From: Desulfovibrio fairfieldensis
GTDB taxonomy: Bacteria; Desulfobacterota; Desulfovibrionia; Desulfovibrionales; Desulfovibrionaceae
Length of the DNA stretch: 64,000 bases
Direction of reading: 5' to 3'
Assembly: GCF_001553605.1 (NCBI RefSeq)
Contig: NZ_CP014229.1
Coordinates: 3,190,501-3,254,500, forward strand
Both the position numbers and the translations under genes were made by a program. Shown piece after piece: positions 9,380 to 18,075 of the stretch. The notes beneath the pieces are model-generated. The model did not search any database and had not been told where the DNA came from. It saw only the letters and a program-made list of their open reading frames with translations. Position 1 is the first letter of the stretch, and the number at the start of each line of letters is the position of its first letter.

Positions 9380-9781
9380 CAATGCCTTGGGAAACGATTT
9401 TGGGGGCGGCCATAGGCGGATTGTTCACCCTTTTGGGAAGTATTGTCGCCTTGCGGCACCGAGGAATGGGAACGCCAGGAGGGGCGAAGAAAGGAAGAAC
9501 GCAGTTTCGAGCTGAAACGGCAAGCCTACCAGAATTATCTTGCCGTGATTGCGCAATCGTCCCGAATTCCCATCAAGCCCATGGAGTTTAAAGCCACGCT
9601 TGCACTTCTGGAGTTGAGTGGATCCGCAAAGGTTTCTCAACTGGCCTCCGAGTTTGCCCTGTATATTGAATCTTGCATAACACATGAGATGCAGCCAACG
9701 ACACAAGACGAAATACTGACAGCATCAAATCGGCTTGCTGCGGCAATCCTGTCTGACTTCCGTTCACATATTGCCTCATGA
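9376..9781 (+). pseudogene. Small membrane-anchored protein gene, split by a frameshift
   Basis: ATG 9376 overlaps the TGA of the mrr-like gene. The first frame gives a clean N-terminal membrane segment (ILGAAIGGLFTLLGSIVAL) up to about 9455 and then turns into unlikely sequence. The neighbouring frame takes over at about 9460 with a charged helical region (EEWERQEGRRKEERSFELKR) and runs to a stop at 9779-9781. Together they would make an ordinary protein of about 130 aa: one membrane helix followed by a cytoplasmic coiled part, a form common as accessory genes of defence islands. A single-base change in the G-rich run near 9450-9480 explains the split. It may be a real lesion, a sequencing error or programmed frameshifting; I favour a lesion or error. 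Confidence 0.6.
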
Positions 9782-9824
9782 AATCTGGTAGTAGTCCCTT
9801 TCCTGGTTAGGAATAGGTTAGGAA

Positions 9825-9863
9825 ATGAAAAAAGCGCTTATGGTTAGGATTCCATAAGCGCTT
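9825..9863 (-). terminator. Terminator of the tRNA-fMet gene
   Basis: A perfect 12-bp inverted repeat, AAGCGCTTATGG (9832-9843) with CCATAAGCGCTT (9852-9863), and an 8-base loop. On the minus strand it is followed by TTTTTTCAT, placing it directly 3' of the tRNA. Confidence 0.8.
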
Positions 9864-9871
9864 GAATTTCT

Positions 9872-9948
<77 letters not shown>

Positions 9949-9980
9949 CCATGTGGCGACATGTCATATCGCGAGAAAGA

Positions 9981-10009
9981 GATATAGTCCTGCGGGTGGA
10001 TTCTGTCAA
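9981..10009 (-). promoter_or_regulatory. Sigma-70-type promoter of tRNA-fMet
   Basis: On the minus strand there is a perfect TTGACA (10004-10009), a 17-base spacer and TATATC (9981-9986), placing transcription start about 25 bases upstream of the tRNA 5' end at 9948. Confidence 0.7.
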
Positions 10010-10256
10010 GCAAAGTCGCGCATTTTATTTCCGGCTCGTCATTTTTTCAGCGCCATCCCCCAAAAGCCGTTCCCCGCCTTCCGCTCAAGCCTGCCGCGCG
10101 GCGGTTCGCCTCCCCCGATCTCGGCCGCGCCGGGCGGCAATTGCCAAGCCCGGTCCGTCGGGCTATAGTTTATCCATATAAATATGGGCTCGCCCACCGC
10201 GTCCTTCTCCGGGCCCCGTGGCCGCCCGTCAAACCGCAGCCGCAGGATTCCGCGTC

Positions 10257-11327
10257 ATGCTCACCCTTATCCTGGCCGTCGGCATAGCCGTTCTGGTCTC
10301 GTTTTCCTGTTCGCTCACCGAGGCGGCCCTGTACGCCGTGCCCTGGTCCTCCATTGAACGCTTGCGCCGCATGGGCCGCCCCGTGGGCGAACTGCTCTAT
10401 AAAATGCGCACTGAGGTGGACAAGCCCATTGCCGCCATCCTGACCCTGAACACCGTGGCCAACACCGCCGGCTCCACCATTGCGGGCGCGGCTTTTCTGG
10501 CGGTCTTCGGCGCGGAGCACATGGCGCTCTTTGCCCTGGCCTTCACCGTCGTGATCCTGGCCTTCGGCGAAATCGTGCCCAAAACCCTGGGCGTGGCCTA
10601 TGCCACGCCCCTAGCCAGCGCCCTGGCCCGCCCCCTGGCCCTGACCATCAAGCTGCTTTCGCCGCTGCTCTGGCTCACAAGCCTGCTCACCCGCCTGATG
10701 TCGCCGCCCTCCAGCGCGCCGCAGATTTCCGAGGACGACATCTGCGCCGTGACCAGCCTTTCGCGCCAGGCCGGGCGCATCCAGCCCTATGAGGAAAATT
10801 TCATCCGCAACGTGCTGACCCTGGATCAGAAACGCGTGCATGAGATCATGACCCCGCGTACCGTGGTCTTTTCCCTGCCCGAGGACATCACCGTGGAAGA
10901 GGCCTACAAGGACCCGCGCATCTGGCATTTCAGCCGCATTCCGGTCTACGGCGAGAACAACGAGGACCTGGTGGGCCTGGTGGAGCGCCGCACCCTGGGC
11001 CGCTGCCTCAAGGAGGACAAGGAAGGCACGCGCCTGTCCGAAATCATGCGGCCCTTGCATTTCGTGCAGGAAAGCCAGACCCTGGACGTGCTGCTGCGCG
11101 AACTGCTCAAGGCCAGGGTGCATCTGTTCGCCGTGCTGGACGAATACGGCGGCCTGGCCGGAGTTGTTTCGCTGGAGGACGTGCTGGAGGAAATTCTGGG
11201 CAGCGAGATCATGGACGAAAGCGACAATGTGGCGGATCTGCGCGCCCTGGCCCGCGACCGCCGCAAGGCCCTGACCCGCAAGGCTCCCCAGGACAAGCCC
11301 GCCGCGCCGACCGCGCCCACCAGGTAA
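10257..11327 (+). CDS. CNNM / CBS-domain membrane protein (HlyC/CorC-type)
   Basis: Membrane protein of the CNNM (DUF21) family, implicated in Mg2+/metal efflux or tolerance. Start taken as ATG 10257, giving 356 aa; GTG 10218 in frame would add 13 unconvincing residues. Order: CNNM transmembrane domain (about 1-165, four hydrophobic segments, with the family stretch ALYAVPWSSIERLRRMGRP and FGEIVPKTLGVAYATPLA), acidic helix bundle, then a CBS pair (about 185-310, containing MTPRTVVFSLPEDI and LFAVLDEYGGLAGVVSLEDV). The C-terminal CorC/HlyC domain found in longer homologues is missing; the chain ends with a basic Pro/Ala tail. It stands alone between the tRNA and the ccm genes. Confidence 0.88.
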   Translation: MLTLILAVGIAVLVSFSCSLTEAALYAVPWSSIERLRRMGRPVGELLYKMRTEVDKPIAAILTLNTVANTAGSTIAGAAFLAVFGAEHMALFALAFTVVILAFGEIVPKTLGVAYATPLASALARPLALTIKLLSPLLWLTSLLTRLMSPPSSAPQISEDDICAVTSLSRQAGRIQPYEENFIRNVLTLDQKRVHEIMTPRTVVFSLPEDITVEEAYKDPRIWHFSRIPVYGENNEDLVGLVERRTLGRCLKEDKEGTRLSEIMRPLHFVQESQTLDVLLRELLKARVHLFAVLDEYGGLAGVVSLEDVLEEILGSEIMDESDNVADLRALARDRRKALTRKAPQDKPAAPTAPTR

Positions 11328-11398
11328 GTCCCCGGCGCGCGCCTCCGGGTTTGCCTGGCCCGCAATGTCCGCGCGAAACGGGCGGCACCGCAAATATT

Positions 11399-11443
11399 GA
11401 TAACAATTCTTATCTTGTCAGAAAAATCGAAATGGGCTAGGGT
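11399..11443 (+). promoter_or_regulatory. Probable ccmE promoter with overlapping GATAA/TTATC palindrome
   Basis: TTGTCA (11415-11420), 17 bases, TAGGGT (11438-11443). Immediately upstream is the palindrome GATAACAATTCTTATC (11399-11414), which resembles half of a Fur-box array. The distance to the ccmE ATG is about 40 bases. The promoter call is moderate; the Fur reading is speculative. Confidence 0.45.
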
Positions 11444-11481
11444 ACCCCATCTTCACTCAGCGCAACACTGGAGTGACTCGC

Positions 11482-11895
11482 ATGGCCCGCAAAAAAAATA
11501 CTTCCATCTATGTGGCGGCGCTGTTCCTTTTCCTGGGCGGCGTAGGCTATCTGGTTTATTCCGGCTTTTCGGAAAACAGCGTTTACTTCCTGAACGTGGC
11601 CGAAGCCAAGGCCGCCACGCCGGACAAGCTGACCGCGGCCCGGCTGTTCGGCACTGTGGCAAGCCGGGGCATTGAAAAGCACCGGGGCGGACCGGGCGTC
11701 ACCTTCAGCCTGGAAGACAAGGACAACGCCAGCCAGACCATCGTGGTCAACTACAGCGGCGCTGTGCCCGACACGTTCAAGGCCGGGGCGGAAGTCATCG
11801 TGGAAGGCGGCATGGGGCCGGGTGGGCACTTTGCGGCCAAGACCCTGATGACCAAGTGTCCTTCCAAGTACCAGAAGGAAAACCGTACAAGCTAG
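11482..11895 (+). CDS. ccmE: Cytochrome c maturation heme chaperone CcmE, cysteine type
   Basis: Periplasmic membrane-anchored heme chaperone that receives heme from CcmC and passes it to CcmF. Start at ATG 11482 with CTGGAG upstream (137 aa); an in-frame GTG at 11473 is less likely. There is an N-terminal anchor (about 8-27) and an OB-fold (about 35-115). The heme-attachment motif is CPSKY (C126-x3-Y130) instead of the usual HxxxY. A natural Ccm system with CxxxY CcmE and no CcmG/CcmH has been described for D. desulfuricans, and this locus matches it. It is followed by a repeat and a possible terminator before ccmF. Confidence 0.92.
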   Translation: MARKKNTSIYVAALFLFLGGVGYLVYSGFSENSVYFLNVAEAKAATPDKLTAARLFGTVASRGIEKHRGGPGVTFSLEDKDNASQTIVVNYSGAVPDTFKAGAEVIVEGGMGPGGHFAAKTLMTKCPSKYQKENRTS

Positions 11896-12042
11896 AGCAA
11901 TTCAACTTTGAGAAAGTGCATTCTCGAAGTTTTTAAGACGCTCACTCCGGCGTTTAATCGCGCAAATAAATTGCGCTTACGCCTCCGTGGCGGGCGTCTG
12001 CTCCCGCAGCCGCCGGAGCAATTTCAAAGTGAAATTGCTCCG
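11894..12042. repeat. Intergenic palindromic repeat (MITE-like), about 150 bp
   Basis: The left end AGAGCAATTCAACTTTGA and the reverse complement of the right end, GGAGCAATTTCACTTTGA, nearly match, so the element has imperfect terminal inverted repeats. Its right end also contains the small palindrome AGCAATTTCAAAGTGAAATTGCT, which occurs again at 57377. It lies between ccmE and ccmF. Confidence 0.55.
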
Positions 12043-12048
12043 GCCACG

Positions 12049-12079
12049 CGGTGCCCCCCAACACGGGGCGCTGTTTTTT
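12049..12079 (+). terminator. Possible intrinsic terminator between ccmE and ccmF
   Basis: Stem CGGTGCCCC / GGGGCGCTG (two G-T wobbles, loop of 7) followed by TTTTTT (12074-12079). If active, it separates ccmE transcription from the ccmFABC genes or attenuates it. Confidence 0.45.
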
Positions 12080-12168
12080 CCCGTCACGTCACTTGAACCG
12101 GGCGGACCGGGATGAGCCGGGCGGACCAGCCGGGTTGTCCCGCCGTCATCCACGCGTAAAGGAGCCCC

Positions 12169-14097
<1,929 letters not shown>

Positions 14098-14114
14098 AGC
14101 CGGGAGGCCCGCGC

Positions 14115-14837
14115 GTGCTTGAACTCGACCGTGTCGCCAAGCTCTACGGCGTCAAAGTGATCTTCAAGGAAGTGAGCTGCGCCTTCACGGCGGGCAGCGT
14201 CTCGCTGTTGGTGGGCGGCAACGGCGCGGGCAAAAGCACCCTGATGCGGATCATGGCCGGCTTGTCGCGCCCCAGCGCGGGCCGCGTGCGGCAGGCGGAA
14301 TCCGGCACGCGTTCCGGCGGCCTCCGCCTGGGCTATCTCGGGCACGCCACCTTTCTCTACCCCGGCCTCACGGCACTGGAGAATCTGGCTTTCTGGCGCA
14401 CGGCCCACGGCCTGCGCCTGTCCCGGTCCGACTTGCTGACCGGGTTGGAGCGGGTGGGCCTGGCCGCCCACGCCCACGAGCGCGCGGGCGTTTTTTCGCG
14501 CGGCATGGCCCAGCGCCTGAACCTGGCGCGGGTGCTCATGATTGAGCCGGACCTCCTGCTGCTGGACGAGCCGGGCACCGGGCTGGACGCGGCCTCCCTG
14601 GCCCTGCTGCGCCGTGAGGTACGGGACGCCCGGCAGCGTGGGGCCTGCGTGGTGCTCATCAGCCACGATCTGGCCGGGGACGCGCCCCTGGCCGACCGCC
14701 TGCTGGCCCTGGCGGAGCGCAAACTGGTCTATGACGGCGCGCCCTCGGACTTCACGGGCTTTCATCCCGCGCCGGACACGGCTGCCGCGGACAATACGGA
14801 TAAGGCGGATAGGGGAGGCCCGGCATGCTGCGCCTGA
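14115..14837 (+). CDS. ccmA: Heme exporter ATP-binding protein CcmA
   Basis: ABC ATPase of the CcmABCD complex that releases holo-CcmE from CcmC. 240 aa. Walker A GGNGAGKSTL (about 35-44), signature region FSRGMAQRLNLARVL, Walker B and D-loop LLLLDEPGTGLD, H-loop VLISHDL. The start is GTG 14115 preceded by GGGAGG at 14102-14107. The last 40 residues are a low-complexity tail. Its end overlaps ccmB by 13 bases, so the ABC pair is translationally coupled. Confidence 0.93.
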   Translation: MLELDRVAKLYGVKVIFKEVSCAFTAGSVSLLVGGNGAGKSTLMRIMAGLSRPSAGRVRQAESGTRSGGLRLGYLGHATFLYPGLTALENLAFWRTAHGLRLSRSDLLTGLERVGLAAHAHERAGVFSRGMAQRLNLARVLMIEPDLLLLDEPGTGLDAASLALLRREVRDARQRGACVVLISHDLAGDAPLADRLLALAERKLVYDGAPSDFTGFHPAPDTAAADNTDKADRGGPACCA

Positions 14838-15502
14838 CCCTGGCCGTGGCCCGCAAGGATCTCTCCCTGACCCTGGCCAGGGGCAGCGGTCTGATCCAGG
14901 CCCTTTTGCTGGGCCTGCTGCTGCTTTTCGTGTTCAGCCTCTCCCAGGGCATCGGCGAGCGCATGAGCCCGCAGGCCGCCGCCGCCGTGTTCTGGCTGAG
15001 TTCGGCCTTCTGCCAGGTGTTGATCTTCAACCAGCTCTACGCCCTGGAAGAGGCCAACAACGCCCGCCTGGGCCTGTTGCTCTGCCCCGCCCCCATCCAG
15101 GGCGTCTGGCTGGGCAAGGCGGCGGCGGGCCTGACCCTGCTGCTGCTGGCCCAGGTCATCTTTTTGCCCGCGTCCGTGATTTTTCTGGGCCAGGAGCTGG
15201 GCGGGCCGCCGCTGCCGGGCCTGGCGGCCCTGCTGCTGGTGGATCTGGGCATGTGCGCCCTGGGTTCCCTGCTGGGGGCTCTGGCCCAGGGGCAGGCGGC
15301 GCGCGAATCCCTGCTGAGCATCGTGCTTTTTCCGCTGCTCACGCCCCTGCTGCTGGCCGGTATCGGCGTGGGTGCGCAGACGCTGGGGGCCGCCTCCCCG
15401 GACGGGCCCGGCGGCTGGCTGGGCGTGGCCTGCGCCTTTGACGCGGTCTTTCTGGGGGCCGGTCTGTTGCTGTTCAGCTTCATCTACACGGGGGACGAAT
15501 AA
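14825..15502 (+). CDS. ccmB: Heme exporter permease CcmB
   Basis: Integral membrane partner of CcmA. 225 aa with about six hydrophobic segments; the N-terminus (LTLAVARKDLSLTLARGSG) and the FSLSQGIGERMS and CALGSLLGAL stretches are typical of the family. It starts inside the end of ccmA, and its stop codon is immediately followed by the ccmC ATG. Confidence 0.92.
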   Translation: MLRLTLAVARKDLSLTLARGSGLIQALLLGLLLLFVFSLSQGIGERMSPQAAAAVFWLSSAFCQVLIFNQLYALEEANNARLGLLLCPAPIQGVWLGKAAAGLTLLLLAQVIFLPASVIFLGQELGGPPLPGLAALLLVDLGMCALGSLLGALAQGQAARESLLSIVLFPLLTPLLLAGIGVGAQTLGAASPDGPGGWLGVACAFDAVFLGAGLLLFSFIYTGDE

Positions 15503-16174
15503 ATGCCGCAACTCCTGGCCCTGCTGGGCGGACTGGCCTTTGCCTGCTGCCAGTGGCTGATCTATGTCTATGCCCCGGAAGAGGCCACTCTGGGTCTGAT
15601 CCAGAAAATCTTCTACATCCACCTGCCCCTGGCCTGGTGGGCGCTGATCAGCTTTTTCACGGTCTTTCTGGGTTCCATCGCCTATCTGTTGCGCCGCGCG
15701 CCCGGCGCGGACAGACTCTGCGCCGCCGCCGCCGAGGTGGGCGTGCTGCTCAGCGGCCTGGCCCTGGTCACCGGCATGCTCTGGGCGCGCAAGTCCTGGG
15801 GCGTCTGGTGGACCTGGGACCCGCGCCTGACCACCACCCTGATCATGTGGTTCGTCTATGCGGGCTATCTGGTGCTGCGCGGCCTGGATCTGCCGCCGCA
15901 GCGCAAGAGCCTGGTCTGCGCCGTGGTGGGCGTGGTGGCCTTTCTGGACGTGCCTCTGGTCTTCATTTCGGCCCGGATCTGGCGCTCGATCCATCCGGCG
16001 GTTTTCGCGGCCAAGGGCGGCGGCCTGGAGCCGGAAATGAAGATGACGGTCATTGCCTGCGTGCTTTCTTTCGGTCTGCTCTGGGCCGGGCTGGTCTGGC
16101 TGCGCAAATGCCAGCTCGATTTACGCGCCCGCCTCGACGCATTGGCCGCCAATGCCGACAACCCGGCGGCGTAA
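15503..16174 (+). CDS. ccmC: Heme delivery protein CcmC
   Basis: Loads heme onto CcmE at the outer face of the inner membrane. 223 aa, six membrane helices. WWD motif WGVWWTWDPRLT (about residues 97-108) is flanked by conserved histidines (FYIHLPLAWW upstream, SIHPAVF downstream) that bind heme axially. The ATG directly abuts the ccmB stop (TAAATG), so expression is coupled. Confidence 0.94.
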   Translation: MPQLLALLGGLAFACCQWLIYVYAPEEATLGLIQKIFYIHLPLAWWALISFFTVFLGSIAYLLRRAPGADRLCAAAAEVGVLLSGLALVTGMLWARKSWGVWWTWDPRLTTTLIMWFVYAGYLVLRGLDLPPQRKSLVCAVVGVVAFLDVPLVFISARIWRSIHPAVFAAKGGGLEPEMKMTVIACVLSFGLLWAGLVWLRKCQLDLRARLDALAANADNPAA

Positions 16175-16207
16175 ACGCCGCAGCGAACTCTCCCTCGGAG
16201 GACAAGT

Positions 16208-16345
16208 ATGGATACCCTCACCTGGATCGTCATCGCCAATGCCGCCGTCTGGATCGGCCTCGGCGCGTATCTGGCCTTTCTGGCCGCGCAGCAGCGCGCT
16301 CTGGCGGCCCGCCTGAGCCAATGGGAGATGCTCAACCATGACTGA
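16208..16345 (+). CDS. ccmD: Small CcmD-like membrane protein (45 aa)
   Basis: A very short gene found by reading the gap after ccmC. ATG 16208 is preceded by GGAGGAC and the frame closes at TGA 16343-16345. The product has one transmembrane helix (about WIVIANAAVWIGLGAYLAFL) followed by a short basic/polar tail (QQRALAARLSQWEM), the architecture of CcmD, which stabilises the CcmABC-CcmE complex. Position right after ccmC supports the call; sequence similarity alone cannot prove it at this size. The next gene starts 8 bases before its stop. Confidence 0.75.
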   Translation: MDTLTWIVIANAAVWIGLGAYLAFLAAQQRALAARLSQWEMLNHD

Positions 16346-17009
16346 TCTGCCCAAGCTCAACACTCCGGCGCGCGCGCTGGCCCTGCTGCTGGCCCTGAGT
16401 CTGGCGGCCATGCTGGTGATTTCCCTTACGGAACGCTTCAAGCATCCGCAGATCACCGTGCACGTGCAGCCCGCGCCCCAGGCTCCGGCGGGCATGGGCG
16501 GCGACGCCATCGGCGCGCTCATGCAGGAAGTCGCCAAAAATCCCCAAAACGTGGACGCCCTGGTCCACCTGGTCGAAGCCCTGATGACCGCCCAGAACTG
16601 GGAGGCCGCCGAGACTTTCGCCCAGCGCGCCAGCACCCTGGATGTGAACAATCCCCAACCGCTCTATCTGTTGGGCGTCATCAAGCACAACCAGGGCAAG
16701 CACAAGGAAGCCGCCGAACTTCTGGAAAAAGTGGTGGCCCTGCATGACAACGCCTCGGTGCGTTACAGCCTGGGCGTGCTCTACATCCATTTCCTCAACG
16801 ACCCGGCGCGCGGCGTGGAACATCTCAGCGCGGGCCTGCATGACCCCAAGGCCGGTGAGGATCTCAAGAAGGGCATCCGCGAGGAGCTGGAAAAAGCCCC
16901 GCTGTCCCATGCCGGCGGCGCGGAAAACAACACGCCGGATCAGCCGGTCCGGCAGGACAAGATGGATAAAAAGGCAAAAAAAACCAATGGGAAGGACGCG
17001 CGACCCTGA
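16338..17009 (+). CDS. Membrane-anchored TPR protein of the ccm cluster (CcmI/CcmH-like role)
   Basis: 223 aa. One N-terminal membrane helix (about 12-28), a Pro/Ala linker, then three to four tetratricopeptide repeats (about 55-165: LMQEVAKNPQNVDALVHLVE..., LYLLGVIKHNQGKHKEAAEL..., SVRYSLGVLYIHFL...), ending in a Lys-rich tail. TPR proteins in ccm operons (CcmI) hold apocytochrome c for CcmF. Here no CcmH/CcmG is encoded, so this protein and the next are the natural candidates for that task (inference). The ATG overlaps the CcmD-like gene. Confidence 0.8.
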   Translation: MTDLPKLNTPARALALLLALSLAAMLVISLTERFKHPQITVHVQPAPQAPAGMGGDAIGALMQEVAKNPQNVDALVHLVEALMTAQNWEAAETFAQRASTLDVNNPQPLYLLGVIKHNQGKHKEAAELLEKVVALHDNASVRYSLGVLYIHFLNDPARGVEHLSAGLHDPKAGEDLKKGIREELEKAPLSHAGGAENNTPDQPVRQDKMDKKAKKTNGKDARP

Positions 17010-17142
17010 ACCGCCTCCCGTCAATGCCGCAGTTGCCAGGCCCGCTTCTTGACCATAAGTTGCGGGCTTGCCTCTTTTTTTTTCAGGTTGTAGGTTGACC
17101 GCAAAGACTTTGACCGCGCCCCCCCACATTATTGAGGAGCTT

Positions 17143-17901
17143 ATGGCCCGCCGTAAAAGCAAGAAAAGTCCTGAAACGGAAGCGGCTTCGCCGCGCGACG
17201 CGCTGACGCGCCCCACTCCCGACGCCCTTGGCAGTGCATCTCCCGCAGCCTCTTCGGAGGCCGCGCCTTCCGGCATGGTGCGCAAAAGCACCTGCATCAT
17301 GGGCATGCTGCTGACGCTGGCGCTGGGCCTGTATCTGGGCGGCCTGCTGCCCGGCCTGATCAACGGTCACGGCCCGGCCGTTACGACCCACCCCGCCACG
17401 GCGCAGCCGGAAGCCGCGCCTCCCGCTCCCGCGGCCCAGCAGGCGGCCAGGCCCGCGCAGGACAATCCGCCGCCCATGCCCCCGGAACTGGCCCAAAAAA
17501 TTGCCGAGCTGGAAAAAACCCTGCTGGCCGATCCCAAGGACGCCGCCCGCTGGGCGGCCCTGGGCAATCTGTATTTCGACACGGGCCAGGCCAAACAGGC
17601 CATCTCGGCCTATGAGCGTTCCCTGACTTTCGCGCCGGGCAATCCCGACGTGCTTACGGATCTGGGCATCATGTACCGCGAGGCCGGAGCCTACGAACAG
17701 GCCGTGGACAGCTTCCGCAAGGCCTCGGCCGCCCGGCCCGGCCATGAAAACGCCCTGTTCAACGAGGGCGTGGTGCTCTATTACGATCTGCACCGCAAAG
17801 ACGAAGCCGTGCAGGCCTGGCAAAGCCTGCTGAAGGCCAATCCCGGCGCGCGTTCGCCGGACGGGCAGCCGGTGTCCGAATTGATCAAGCATCTGCATTA
17901 G
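17143..17901 (+). CDS. Membrane-anchored TPR protein, second of the ccm cluster
   Basis: Start at ATG 17143 with a strong GAGGAG 6 bases upstream, giving 252 aa; a longer frame exists upstream but lacks a ribosome binding site. A cytoplasmic basic N-terminus is followed by a membrane helix (about 52-72), a Pro/Ala-rich linker, then three TPR units (about 130-235, for example WAALGNLYFDTGQAKQAISA, LTDLGIMYREAGAYEQAVDS, LFNEGVVLYYDLHRKDEA). This resembles the C-terminal TPR half of CcmI/CcmH. It is the last gene before a 174-base gap in which I see no feature. Confidence 0.78.
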   Translation: MARRKSKKSPETEAASPRDALTRPTPDALGSASPAASSEAAPSGMVRKSTCIMGMLLTLALGLYLGGLLPGLINGHGPAVTTHPATAQPEAAPPAPAAQQAARPAQDNPPPMPPELAQKIAELEKTLLADPKDAARWAALGNLYFDTGQAKQAISAYERSLTFAPGNPDVLTDLGIMYREAGAYEQAVDSFRKASAARPGHENALFNEGVVLYYDLHRKDEAVQAWQSLLKANPGARSPDGQPVSELIKHLH

Positions 17902-18075
17902 GGCTGTCAGAGATGATGCCCGCGCTGCCCGGCGGACGCGCGGATGCCGCACGCAACGTTGAACGCCCGGCGTTGCAGCGTTGCTCCGGTTTAAGCCCGT
18001 AACGGCTCGCCGGACGTCACGCGGAGACGGAACCGCGCGGCGTTCATGCAAAGTTATATGACAGGCGGAAACACT

